From Gymnopilus junonius (taxonomy: Eukaryota; Basidiomycota; Agaricomycetes; Agaricales; Galerinaceae), in NCBI GenBank assembly GCA_015501075.1, contig JADNYJ010000561.1, forward strand, positions 1 to 20,406: DNA of 20,406 bases. Direction: 5' to 3'. The notes beneath the pieces were generated by a model that did no database searches, was not told the origin of the DNA, and was given only the letters and a program-made list of their open reading frames with translations. Positions within the stretch are counted from its first letter, which is position 1. Every line of letters begins with the position of its first letter. This document shows positions 1 through 9,934 of this stretch, one piece after another. The translations under genes and the position numbers were made by a program.

Positions 1-453
1 ATATGAGTTTTTTGGAACGGAGGCAAGATGATGATGCAACCAATCTCCGTTGACAGGTTCGCTTCGGAAGAATTGATTAAACCCAAGGTTCCCGCGATTG
101 CACCTGGATGACCATCTGTCCCTGGTTTAGTCTTATCAAATATGGTGAAGAGAATATAGCCGGGGTTTAGATGGATTCTGCTCTCAATGAGATTGGTTAC
201 AAAGTCGCTAGCATCCTCAAAGGGGCCGAAAGGGAGATAAGTCCATAGTTCTGGGTAAAGAAGCGCTTGATCCATGAATGGTTTTGCATGGTTAGAAGGC
301 TTCAAAGGTATCCTGCTCAGCTTCAAACGTCTCCCAAGCGAATTTGAATGCTCTTACTATGAACGGCGTCAGTTGGACGCGTTCGTTTTCCAACGTCTCG
401 GGCACAGAAAAACAGAAGTTGATGTCGTATCGCCCTGCTGATTCATTAGCCAT
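1..453 (-). CDS. GNAT-family N-acetyltransferase, N-terminal part, cut by the left window edge
   Basis: Likely transfers an acetyl group from acetyl-CoA; the substrate cannot be read from the sequence. The start is the ATG at 453-451. The first exon (453-358) gives a N-terminus with the motif LENERVQLTPF, usual for fungal GNAT proteins of this type. From about 320 down to 1 another frame reads KPSNHAKPF, YPELWTYLPFGPF, ILFTIFDKTKPG, GAIAGTLGLIN and TEIGCIIILPPFQKTH, which covers the first half of the fold up to the strand before the acetyl-CoA loop. The two frames join in phase if the 37-nt segment 357-321 (GTAAGA...GAAG) is an intron. That is short for this genome, and a longer intron plus an indel is the alternative. 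The rest lies left of the window. Family assignment is by motif recall; the junction is the weak point. Confidence 0.72.
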
Positions 454-1203
454 TTTTCAGGAGCTCGGAGAAATGTTCTAAACGCGTTGTGGACCGTTGC
501 GTGCAAGGTGGAAGAGAGAAAGCTGGCAGTTATTTTGTTCTGCGAGGACGGGATTAATACCAGTGTGAGTCATGTCGGTACCAAATTTCAAATTGTCACG
601 CTACACTTATGTGCTCGAAGCCTCGAACTCAAGAATTGCCGACGAGATCTGGCAGGCATCGAAATCGATAATATGGTTATCTATCAACGTTCAGGGAAGG
701 CCTAATGTTTGCCTGGTGAGAGCCATGATATAATCAAAGGTTTCAATTCCTGAAGGATGAGAGGTTCTTGATGGGCATCAACCATGGCCAGCAATCACAT
801 CTTCCAGAAAAAGAGAGGCAATGAGTTATTTGGCATAGCCTCACTGTCGAGTCCAAGGATCGTCGGTCATCGATCAACCTGGGGGCTGGATGATTTCAGG
901 GCTGTACATATCATCATGCTAAGCTTGCCGGGCGTGTCCCGCTCGACCGGGCCGTATTATGATGTCAGGACGTATTATAGCCGAGCTCGCCTCCTTACAC
1001 CACTCAATGACGCTTGTTGACCATTCGCTCGAGGAATTCAAGTTCAACGTCATTGAGTGCTTAAAATTCGGTCCCTTTCTGCGTTCCACAGGGTCGACGT
1101 CATTGGATTTGGAGGTCATCGACAAGTATAAGAGTCCCCACTTTACACTTTTGTCTTCACTTTAACGCAAGTATCAACCCTTCTGAACAAATTACACGCA
1201 GAA
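454..1203. other. Intergenic stretch without a recognisable gene
   Basis: Upstream of the GNAT gene (left, minus strand) and of the small membrane-protein gene (right, plus strand), so it should hold both promoters. Open frames here are short and show no family motif on either strand. A 12-base perfect inverted repeat at 1001-1012 and 1048-1059 is the only clear structure. A short 5' UTR intron for the right-hand gene is possible but unsupported. Confidence 0.5.
1001..1059. repeat. Perfect 12-nt inverted repeat with 35-nt loop
   Basis: CACTCAATGACG at 1001-1012 is matched exactly by its reverse complement CGTCATTGAGTG at 1048-1059. A partial third copy, CGTCATTG, follows at 1098-1105 in the same direction as the second. 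The arms could form a hairpin or a pair of inverted protein-binding sites. They lie 145-205 bases before the putative start of the small membrane-protein gene. Confidence 0.75.
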
Positions 1204-1540
1204 ATGGCGCGTTTATTTTACTTGAGAGTATCTGAATGGCTAATTAAACCTTCATTTCTTGTTCAGGCTCTATATTTTCTGCAATTGGTGGCGGCATCAA
1301 CGCTGTTATTTCTGCCATTGCTGGCGTCATCATGGCTATTGTCTCTGCGATTACAGCTGTAAGCATTCACACCTCCCCATGCAGTTTCATCCAGGCTAAT
1401 TCGGATACGACTTGTAGGTGATCGTAACAATCTTTAACGTGATCGCCGACATCCTTTGTTGTCGATGCTTTGGATCTCGCAGATCAGGACGGCGCACAGG
1501 AAGAGGACGTGCTGCCAGAGGAATGGGAACTTCGTATTAG
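1204..1540 (+). CDS. Small hydrophobic protein with CCRC motif and Arg/Gly-rich tail (73 aa, spliced)
   Basis: Proposed exons are 1204-1210, 1267-1358 and 1418-1540, giving 73 residues. The second intron (1359-1417) is well supported: GTAAGC donor, CTAAT branch site, TGTAG acceptor, and the same hydrophobic pattern on both sides. The first intron (1211-1266) ends in a clear TTGTTCAG acceptor with a CTAAT branch site, but the donor (GTTTAT) is weak, so the start ATG GCG C is tentative. Residues 4-50 are a run of Ile/Val/Ala with Gly and Ser at regular spacing (for example SAIGGGINAVISAIAGVIM), able to form one or two membrane or amphipathic helices. Then come DILCCRCFG, a possible palmitoylation or metal site, and a tail rich in Arg and Gly. 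It resembles small uncharacterised basidiomycete proteins I recall; no function can be given. Confidence 0.72.
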
Positions 1541-2434
1541 GCCTTATAATTTCTCACCCCAATTCCCATGAAACATGCACGACCTACTAACATGACCCCG
1601 ATATCGATATACCCTTGTTACCAAGACCTTCTAATGCTGTATCTCTGACTTAATCCGATTTATTGTGTAGATCATACAATATCCATAAACGCTAGTCCCA
1701 TCTCGACAAATTTATTTCTAACTTGTATTCTGACCCGTCCAAAGTGTCAATTTGCATTCAACTATCGAACTTATGATCCGAGATACGAGCACGAATAGCC
1801 CACATTGCTTCCCACTATAGGCAAGGGCCAATAGCCTCGGACCAAAGCTGGCTTAAAATAGACTTGAGCATGCCGAGTCTATCAAGTCAAAACAAGATAA
1901 GATTACATATGATGGTGATCAGAGTGATCTATTTCGATCACCTCTACATAGAACAGTCCTCATTTCACGACGCTCACCATGCCCCCATCCCCCTCTCTCG
2001 CATACCCCATCATCCTGAGCATTCCCCTCGTATAAATACAGCACCTGTAGTTATTCATTTTCCTTACCTTGCTTTCCCCACGATCCCCGCTGATTGACCC
2101 TGATCCCAGAATTTGCTTAAGTCTCCTTTAACAGAAATCGACTCCGGAGGAACTTGCTTCCATCTCGGAAGAAAAACAGGGTCTATCGACATATATCCTT
2201 GGTATAATTTACGGGACCGGTGTCACTCTTCTTGGTCCTGCTAATCGATCGATCATCGTGGTCGTTTGAGAGGCATTTATACCATATGCACCCGGCTGGA
2301 ATTATACTTGTCGTATCACAGGATCATCCCTTCCCGAATTATTCCAAATCTTCCAAGTTCGTTCCCTCTCTTGGTTTTGTGGCCCACACACGCGACAACC
2401 CGGACCGTATTTCGAAACAACACAGTTGCTAATT
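1541..2434. other. Intergenic stretch: 3' end of the small gene and leader of F-box gene 1
   Basis: AT-rich at its left end and pyrimidine-rich at its right. No coding frame with a recognisable motif is seen. A TATA-like TATAAATA lies at 2031-2038, about 400 bases before the F-box start, which would imply a long leader. A short palindromic stretch (GTGATC and GATCAC around 1915-1942) is present. Confidence 0.5.
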
Positions 2435-3858
2435 ATGCCTCTCTTTTCATCATCGGATTCAGAGGGCGACTCTCCGCCGCTTACACCAGTCACCCCGCCC
2501 CCATTCAATGGGCCATCTAGAAGGCTGCCTATTGAGCTCCTTTCGGAGATCTTCCTTCTATGCGTTGAGGAGCGCATGGATGAGAGGAATACCATTGAAA
2601 TACCCCTCCTGTTGTGCAGCATTTGCTCAAGATGGCGTGATGCAGCCATCAGCAATCCCCTCCTGTGGTCGCGCCTGTCGATCCAACTCCGTGGGTCAGC
2701 GTCCAAGCAAAAGACAGCCCTCGTAGACACTTGGCTTGTTCGTTCTGCAGCATGCCCACTCACGATATACGTCTTTTGGGAGGGTCCTTTTGCAGACAGT
2801 CACGTCGTCCTGGAGAGGCTCATGGCGCACTCTGAGAGGTGGAAAACAATGTTCTTCTACTTACCATACCGTGCCTTCAGATCATTTGCCGCCGTACGGA
2901 ACCGTCTGCCAATGCTTACCGACCTGAGCCTTGGTACAGACGACGACGTCAGTCTTCCCTCTCCAACCCCATCCAACCCGAGTCATTTCAATATGTTCGA
3001 GATCGCTCCCGACTCCGTTCTCTAGAGTGCGTCAACTTCTCACCAACCATCCTCAAATTTCCATGGGCTCAACTTGAGGAAATCCCACTCGTATCGGGGA
3101 ACGTCGAAGACTGCCTCAACATCCTGCGCCGCGGCAGCGGGCTCTCAAAGATCAGCGTCATCTTCGTAGAAGGCGGACCCGTAAACGCGTCGCCGATAGG
3201 ACAGTACCCACACGTCTGCCACAACCACCTAACGTGCCTCACTATCATGACGCCGCCGTGGAACGAGGTTGTTGACCTTAGAGCGCTCTTCCCCCATTTG
3301 ACATTGCCGCACCTCGAGACGCTCACCATATGCAATTTCAACTCCACCTTTGGGCAGGAATTTACGCAGTTTCTCTCTAGGTTGCACATTCTCAAAACTT
3401 TACACCTTCGGAAGACGGCATTGCCAGATGACCAGCTTGTGGATGGACTGAAGCACTTGACATCGTTAACTAGCCTGATAGTGTTATCGCCTTCTAGCAG
3501 ACCCGCTGCGGCCGCGCATGGTGATGGGGAATCAGAGTTGACAGTGACGCGTTATCTTCTAGAGGCCCTCACGCGCAATTTTTTCTCCAATGACGCGATG
3601 GACGGCATGCTACTTCCGCACCTGCGGAATTTAGAGCTCACAGTGAGCTCTACAGCAGCTCGGGAACTCGACATATTCATCGATATGCTACAGTCCCGCT
3701 TACGCGACGATGAAGGTTTGGCCAGGCTGGAGCATGTCCGAGTCCGACCGTCTGTGGAATTGGACGCCGAGTTCCTCATAAGACTGATTGAACTGAGGGA
3801 CTTCGGTCTGGAAGTGGAGGTTGAAGTAGAGGACACGGCACCGTCCGAAGCTTTTTAA
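2435..3858 (+). pseudogene. F-box protein 1, one-base frameshift in the middle of the reading frame
   Basis: Probable substrate-recognition subunit of an SCF ubiquitin ligase. The start chosen is ATG at 2435. The first frame holds a Pro/Ser-rich head, then the F-box at about residues 28-75: RRLPIELLSEIFLLCVEE, LLLCSICSRWRDAAISNP and LLWSRLSIQL. It then follows the usual fungal F-box layout (LPMLTDLSLG, FNMFEIAP) and stops at 3023-3025. The continuation RLRSLECVNFSPTILKFPWA lies one frame away and stays open to 3858, with leucine-rich-repeat-like segments. The motif normally reads IAPxLRSL without a break, so one base has been lost in the CCC run at 3008-3010; restored length would be about 474 residues. 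A 35-nt intron (GTCAG...CCGAG, about 2949-2983) would also keep the phase, but it would delete the conserved FEIAP. Either a sequence error or a genuine recent pseudogene. Confidence 0.8.
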
Positions 3859-4128
3859 CGAGTGCACGCATCCTCTTGCCCATCATGATCGTCATGAATT
3901 CGTCTCTCTGGCTTTTCACGACAGAAAACGGGTATTATCTTACAATCCCTATATATGCACTTTGGTCGCCACTGCACTGGAGGTATGACGACACAGCCAA
4001 GCAAATCCATTCATGTACAGATTTCTCCAGGGTCTAGCATCTCAACGTGTAATACAACTCGACTTTATTCTTTGTCTGTTCTTCGTTGTCTTTGCAATCC
4101 ATACCGTATGCATAGTGTCCTGGGTATT

Positions 4129-5606
4129 TTAGTTCGACGTCTTTGTTTTCTCTTTCCACCTGCACCATTATATGTAAATTAGCAATCTTATAGAAACTTG
4201 CGCACAGCAGAAAACTTTCCAGCGACGGGCAACGGGCAAAAGGTACTTACAAATCCATGAAGAACTGCCAAAGGACAGAGAACATCAGGCCCTGCAGACC
4301 ATTAGCTAAAATCCTGGTCTTGAGTCCTCGTCCGAAGAGTCCGCGAAGCCCATCGACAGCTATCACAGCTTGTGCAGCAGCGGCATATCCGATGCGGGTT
4401 TCATTCACTTGTCTGTAAGTCTTTACAACTCTAAGGGAATTAGAGACGGTGTCCGATGCTATGGAGGCGACGAAACCGATGAATGCACGTCGAGCTAGTT
4501 TTTCCAAGGTGGTGTGTGCTTCTGGAAGATGGCCTTCCAGGAAATTATAGGTACCGAACCACTGCAAAGAAGAGGTAAGCGTCAGTGTAGAATGACAACA
4601 AAACTTTGTGAATACGAACGGGATAATGTCCCACAAACGTGGCCGCAGCCGTTGCTATCGCACCATACCACAAAGTACCAATACCATATTTCTTGACCTA
4701 TAAAACACAACCAAGGAAAAATTTAAATAGAAAGCCTTCAAATGAAGAATAAGGGTACACACCCGAGCTTTGAGGATGTGAACGCCAGGCTTCCCCTGAG
4801 TCTGCAGCGTTGTCTTGATAGTATCAATCGGCGTCAAAACCATCCTAAATGTAGCTGCTGCCAATGACGCAAACACCGACTTCACCAGATCAGGGAGTTT
4901 CTTCATGTACGGGTTCGAGTTAAGCAGGGCGAAAATACCAGCGTTAGCGGCGGTATCGCCGAAGCGAGATACCGGGCCCTGGACGAGAGCGGCTGTGAGT
5001 CCTTGGTAGTAACGCGTCCATCCGCCGTCAGCGTAGAGGGTGTGGATAGCTTGGGTGGTGGTTGTGCCGTATCGGTATTGATAGTTCATAACAGTGCGTA
5101 GAGGCTATCAAAGGGAAATTTTTAATTAAGAGGCACTGCAAGACGAAAGGGTAGGTATACCATGAGGGTAAGGACTTGCAAAACCATTGCTAGAAATTTC
5201 CCTCAGAACATGGGTTGGTGATGCACTGGCACTGGTAGAAATACCTGCAGCACCACTCAAACCACCTCCAAGAGCACTCTTCAAGGCTCCCGCGAGGTCG
5301 AACTGGCAGTGTACCGAGACTTGATAAGCAACTTCTGGCTCAGCAACACCATTAAGAACTTACATCCTTGTCTCCGGATTCGATAAATCCCTTAATGAGC
5401 AGGGCCAAAGCCACCAATCCTCCAGTAATAAGAGCCCCATAGAACGCGTACCACCTCCAGTCTAAATCGTCGGCTTTGGGCGATACGTTTTCACCGTTCT
5501 CGACAAACTGGGCATGGACGTTCTCCTCGTCGGGTCTTTGAGGAGTCAGAAGAGGCTGCCGTTCGTCTCCACTCGCAGTCTGCAAGGGCTCCTTTTGGGC
5601 AGTCAT
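4129..5606 (-). CDS. Mitochondrial-carrier-family protein with N-terminal membrane extension (363 aa, 7 exons)
   Basis: Probably a solute carrier of the mitochondrial inner membrane; the substrate is unknown. Exons on the minus strand: 5606-5364, 5302-5245, 5189-5161, 5104-4763, 4697-4620, 4561-4251, 4159-4129. All six introns have GT-AG ends, phases agree, and the total is 363 residues. The start ATG at 5606 has a good context (CCACCATGAC), although the frame is open further upstream. Residues 49-78 (DWRWYAFYGALITGGLVALA) form a membrane segment ahead of the carrier core, unusual for classic carriers. The core reads FDLAGALKSALGGGL, LMPLRTVMNYQYRYG, GGWTRYYQGL, VLTPIDTIKTTLQTQGKPG, FVGHYPWFGTYNFL, SDTVSNSLRVVKTYRQVNE and GRGLKTRILANGLQG. 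Only PIDTIK matches the PxDxxK signature fully. The last exon (12 bases of strong donor, GTAAGT, after Asp-Leu) adds a short Lys-rich tail; without it the frame would stop at once. I recall close homologues across fungi. Confidence 0.88.
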
Positions 5607-5857
5607 GGTGGAAGAGGTGAGAGACGGATTCAAGCCGAGACGTCTTGCCATCCGTATCATGTTCGGTGTGAAAGAGGTACACGCCTTACCAATCAATCTG
5701 ACGCCATGGCTTACAGTCAGGACTCCCTTATCTGATAATATTGCTAATATTCTGCCGTACGGTAATGACACACGTTCATTAGCTTCAGGGATCGTCCCAG
5801 CTTTCCTTGGAATAGAAAGAAATTAAACCAACTGGGATGCCGTCAATCCCAGAACGC

Positions 5858-6150
5858 TCATTCAATCTCCAAAAATGTGTCAATACAAGCTAAGTCTGCA
5901 GCAAACTCCAACAACTTTGATCCATTTCCTTCGAAGGGGAGATGTGAATGGTTATGGTCGAAGGAACTCTCGGTTAGATCGATATCTTCAAGGGCAGCGC
6001 CGCAGCGTATGGGCTGCGAATAGTCATTAGAAATACAGCCGCACAGAGTGGTTAGTTTGAGAAAGAAGAGTAGTGTAGAGCACTTACATAGTGTACAAAC
6101 CGCAGCGGTATAACCCAGCAAGAGATCTTCCTTTTAGCTTCAGGCCGCTA
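5858..6150 (-). CDS. Doubtful small spliced reading frame just downstream of DPH3
   Basis: A strong donor (GTAAGT, from 6087) and acceptor (TTCGCAG, to 6014) with CTAATGAC branch site define a 74-nt intron. The downstream exon (6013-5858) is open and encodes an acidic segment ending FEGNGSKLLEFAADLACIDT and FLEIE before TGA. Joined in phase 0, the upstream exon reads back as WVIPLRFVHY through the DPH3 stop in another frame, with no clear ATG. It may therefore be a spliced 3' UTR of DPH3, a second cistron on the same transcript, or a small gene with an unseen start. No family is recognised. The start given is arbitrary. Confidence 0.28.
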
Positions 6151-6530
6151 CAGCCACAACCTGAGGTGGCTCGTCCTCGATAGTGAGCTTCTCAAGAGCA
6201 TCCTCAAAGTGATCCTCATCGCTATCATCCTCCTCCTCTCCCCACCCAGAATCTTCGTCATCGGGTGGTTCATCCTCAAAGTCGAGCTGAAAACGCAACA
6301 CATATTAGTGAAGCGAAATGGAGGACAGTATATGCAAGGAAACACACCGGATCATATACGACTCGAATAATAAGGCTGCAGCTCGGACACGTTGCAATGT
6401 CTTCATAATTCGCGAGCTGCTTTCTTGAAATCTCAAAACGATCCCCGCACGGGCAGGGGTAGTGGTACACCCGCTTCTCTTCGTCCCAAGCCATGTCCTC
6501 GATTTCAATCTCGTCGTAATATGCACCCAT
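6140..6530 (-). CDS. DPH3: Diphthamide biosynthesis protein 3 (CSL zinc finger), two exons, 109 aa
   Basis: DPH3 (yeast KTI11) is the small iron/zinc protein that donates electrons to the Dph1-Dph2 enzyme in the first step of diphthamide formation on elongation factor 2. It also takes part in Elongator-dependent wobble-uridine modification. Exons are 6530-6348 and 6286-6140, with a 61-nt intron (GTGTGT...TTTCAG). The N-terminus [18 protein letters not shown], the YPCPCGDRF motif and [15 protein letters not shown] are diagnostic: Cys26, Cys28, Cys48 and Cys51 bind the metal. The second exon adds an acidic tail ([20 protein letters not shown] and onward) of 48 residues, longer than in the 82-residue yeast protein. 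The gene is intact. Confidence 0.96.
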
Positions 6531-6654
6531 GGTAATAAATGTACAGATTTTTAGGTCTTTCCTGCGGAAATATTAAACTTGAACCTCGAGGCGTATCATA
6601 AAAGAGAGGAAGGGAAGGCGAAATGGTGGATCGAAGTCAAGCATGGCAGGCTTT

Positions 6655-7235
6655 CTAACTGACTCGGAATCGGTAATAGTGTCGTGCGAAATTGCACAGC
6701 CACCTTGTTCGACTACAATCACCGCTACTTGCTGGACGTTTCTCTGCTCTGTCCAGCACTTGTCTAGCGCTTGGCCGACTCTCTGGCTCTGCCTTTAAAC
6801 AACTACCCACTATGTCTCTGTACCACTGAGGCGTGACATTTTCCCCTTCCGCCCACACCAAAGCAGGTTCTGCGAACTGATTCCCCCGGTCAAAGCCCCA
6901 AACTTCTTCTGCAATCTGCCACAGCACGATCCCAAGAGCAAAGATGTCTCTTGCCTCTGTCACCGGGAGCTTGTCGTGCCCTTCCGTGTCCACTTCAGGT
7001 GGCATATATTGCTCCGTATACCTTTCCTGGGGTGCCACATCGATGAGCTGAAGATGGACTTGTCTCGCTCCTCACACTCCCAGCACCCCTCAGACTCCTC
7101 GCCCACCTCGCGTTGTCAGCACCCCTTACACTCGCCCTCCTCCAGTTTCCAGCAGCCTTCGCACTTCTTACATTCCAAGCGAACTTCGCTCCCCAGGCAG
7201 TCCGACTCCCAGCCACAACCGTCCGCGCAAAATGC
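6655..7235 (-). pseudogene. Degenerate protein-kinase-like gene: Cys-rich stretch plus kinase C-lobe
   Basis: The frame 7079-6655 reads VHLQLIDVAPQERYTEQYMP then PEV, DIFALGIVLWQIAEEVW, PQWYRDIVGSCLKAEPESRP and SARQVL. These match the activation-loop end (PPE in place of APE), the helix-F Asp region (usually DVxxxG, here DIFALG) and the closing Arg of a eukaryotic kinase C-lobe. The frame ends in TAG with a 30-residue tail. In another frame just upstream (7235-7040) is a Cys/Trp-rich segment with CxxC-like pairs (LECKKCEGCWKLEEGECKGC), a TGA at 7118-7116 where a Trp codon would fit, then EGCWECEE. No ATP-binding loop, catalytic HRD or N-lobe is found upstream. The family looks like the kinase-like proteins expanded in Agaricomycetes. 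Truncation, frame change and stop point to a relic, although a missing upstream intron structure cannot be excluded. Confidence 0.62.
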
Positions 7236-8101
7236 TGTAGATATTACATGCTGGCCTTGTACATGTGCTGGCCATTTCAAGGTTATTTTACCTTTTATCG
7301 AGTGAGCTGCTAGGAACTTACTTAGAAGCTTGATTTCAATGTATTGAAATTACATCCACGTTCTTTTTTTTTCTATTCTCAATATACTTGTTACTTTTCA
7401 ATTTATTACTTGGAATCGAATCATCACGCCACTGTTGAGAATCGGGAGGCGAGTCGATGCGCACCAGATCGATGTGCCACTAAAGACCCCCGTGCCACTC
7501 CTTAACCGTATGTCCTTCGCATTTCTATCTGCCGTTCCTCCTATTGTCCACGCTCTATCCTTACGTTGTAACATAAATAATAATGTTCTTACTCCTGTTC
7601 GATATTCACTATCATGATCCTTAAAAACTTCTTATATTTTGCTATCTTCTACGTACTGTGCATACTATAAAAACTCGGCTAAGTACTTTCTCGATGCTTT
7701 CCTTACTTCGAAGTCTTTTAACGAACAAAGTAAAGGCACAAGAATGCATTAATGAGCATTCAAATAAAGCAACCTGTCTGATTTTGAAGGATTTGTGAAA
7801 ATTGTGAAAATAAGAGAGCCTAAAACGGAGAGTTTTATCACTCTTTTTGGCATCCATCATGGGTTGGATCCGATTTCTATGATGATAGGCGAAGCAGCCT
7901 AGGCAGGTTAATCTTGTACCATCATCATCATGCATCACCCCAGTCATGGCAGCTGTGCAGAGCCGCTGTACCTGTATCTTTCCACGTACTGCCATTCCAT
8001 GTTCCTGTCAGCACCCTTACAACCGTACACAGCCTTATTTTTGAGCAAATACTTAACAAAACGAGCAAACTGCGGTCGATTTTCTTGAACCTTTACCACC
8101 C
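7236..8101. other. AT-rich intergenic stretch before F-box gene 2
   Basis: Contains poly-T and poly-A tracts and no frame with a recognisable motif. A 117-codon minus-strand frame at 7642-7995 has no domain, splice pattern or codon bias that would support it. The right part (about 7900-8101) should be promoter and leader of F-box gene 2. Confidence 0.5.
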
Positions 8102-9791
8102 ATGCCTACATCTGATTTACCTGTGGAACTATGGTTAGAGATACTTGCGTATCTGCCGCGGACTACGCTTCACAAGATGATTGGTGTTAACCGGACGTTG
8201 TTCGAGCTGGCGCTCAACGACATGTATGAGGAGGTGCGGTTGATATCAGATGATAAGCAGATGATAAAGACTTTGAAGCAACTCCAGTAAGGATCTCCCT
8301 GGATACCTTCAGCGATGTTAAGTCTTATTCTCGTTTTCAAGTCATCAAGGAATTTCGGGACGAGTTCGACGTTTGTTTATCAGACCTGCATTCTTGCCAG
8401 GTATAACAGAGAACGTCGATTTCGAGTTCCGCAGCAGATTTCACAGAAGAGTCGCGTCAAGCATACGCTCTCTCGGAAACCTTGTGAAGAGTCCGAAGTC
8501 TATCCCCGAAGAAACACCAGAAATATTACCAGATTCTGTATACGACATCTTGGACGTGGCTAAGAAAGCCGTGAAACTTTGCGGAAACCTCAAAGAAATC
8601 ACGGTCGTGGTTCACGACCATGCATTGGTCCCACCATTCATGTCCTTCCTTAGTTCACTCTGGGCATCAGACTCTATAGGACCGAATCTGCGGAAGCTCA
8701 CAATTGACACTACTGTCAGCAAAATACCGCTTTTGTTGAACCCCTTGGACAGATTCTCAAGTGTTCTAACGAACCTCGACGAGTTCCGCCTTGACCTCTC
8801 TATAAGCCGTCGTAATCACTCTTCGTCAGAATGGTGGTCTGCAGGCCAGGCTCTCGTGTCGTTCTTCAAGACCTTCAAAGGGACCATTACCTCATTCTCC
8901 TTTTCTTCCTTAGTCATGGATAACCTTGGAGAATTGTTTGAAATGCTACCCCGGCTCCCCAAGTTGAAGAAATTGGAGGTCCTGGCGATCATAAATTCAA
9001 CAAGTTTGCCCAAGCCGGAAGGCTTTACGGGATTTATAGCCAAGCATGCTCCCACCCTGAAGACATTAGTTGTCAAACCGCATTCGCGCCACGTCTCATT
9101 TCATCATTCGAATGATGAGTATACGTTCTGGTTGAATAACGCCATCTCATCCAAGTCCAAAGACCTATACTCTTTCGCCAATTTGGACCTCTCAAACTTG
9201 CGCTGTCTAGATGTTGAGCTTAGGGATATGAACCCATATCATGACCGTCTGAACGGAGATCTGAATGCACCGTCACTACTTCCCCCTTTGTCACAGGTTG
9301 CTCCCAACCTCACGAGGCTGGTGATGACGGGTACGATGCTTTCGTTGCATCGTCTCACTGATGTTGTCGATAAACTGTCTCGTCGCGGTGAAGCGACGAA
9401 TGTACTTGAGGAGCTCTCGTTTACTTGCTCTTGCCTCACTGTGCAACACTTCGACTTCCTTGCAAAGAAATTACCTTTATTGAAGGCTCTTACAGTTCAA
9501 TGCGAAAACGTTAGTGGGCCCACAACTATGAATAGAGTTTGTTCTTTTTTGCTTGTAAAGATTGTGTGCTGATAATGGTTTTTTAACATGCAACAGTATT
9601 CAATGCCCACCTTCGATAATGTCATGCACGGACGCACTTATCCCTCTTGGCGACTGCGCTACCTTCGCCTGGCTTCCGTGTCCGCATGCGGCCAAGGACA
9701 CCCACGGATCGACGACATGAAAATTTTAGCAGCGAGCCTCTCTGACCGTGTGGTCTTGGACAACGAATATGCATGCCATTGTAGACGTTAG
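8102..9791 (+). CDS. F-box protein 2 with leucine-rich C-terminal region (524 aa, 3 exons)
   Basis: Probable substrate adaptor of an SCF ubiquitin ligase. Exons are 8102-8286, 8342-9536 and 9597-9791; introns of 55 nt (GTAAGG...TTCAAG) and 60 nt (GTTTGT...CAACAG). The F-box is at the very N-terminus, residues 4-45: DLPVELWLEILAYLPRTTLH, KMIGVNRTLFELALNDMYEE. After the first junction come GRVRRLFIRPAFLPG and a long region of leucine-rich-like segments (NLRKLTIDT, LPKLKKLEVLAI, LSNLRCLDVELRD, NLTRLVMTGT, LPLLKALTVQCENVS). The last exon adds WRLRYLRLASVSACGQG and ends YACHCRR. The second intron is required to reach that part; otherwise the frame stops at 9572. It shares order and the first intron position with F-box gene 3. 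No break is seen. Confidence 0.88.
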
Positions 9792-9835
9792 ATCTGTAAA
9801 TAGTTAATGCAAGGCTTATGCTTGCTTTGCAGTGG

Positions 9836-9841
9836 CACGTG
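9836..9841. promoter_or_regulatory. CACGTG palindrome upstream of the VOC gene
   Basis: A CACGTG (E-box, the core bound by bHLH factors) stands 175 bases before the VOC start codon. A second copy lies beyond the VOC stop at 10683-10688. Function is inference from the motif only. Confidence 0.35.
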
Positions 9842-9934
9842 AATGAGTCATAAGTCATTTAGAAGCGCGTTCACAGTGGAGCCGAATGTGATATGCGCGT
9901 CGCGGGAGACTCGACCCTTGTCTTTGTTTTGCTT

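Noticed and set aside
487..1165. Several 60-80-codon frames on both strands
   Set aside because: Overlapping, no shared motif, and no splice signals that join them to a known family.
2302..2763. 153-codon minus-strand open frame
   Set aside because: Opposite the F-box domain of F-box gene 1; no motif of its own.
2949..2983. 35-nt intron to explain the frame change in F-box gene 1
   Set aside because: Phase fits, but it would remove nothing that needs removing and would still leave the conserved FEIAP part outside the reading frame; one lost base explains the sequence better.
7642..7995. 117-codon minus-strand open frame
   Set aside because: AT-rich, no motif, no neighbouring exon signals and ordinary composition for intergenic DNA.
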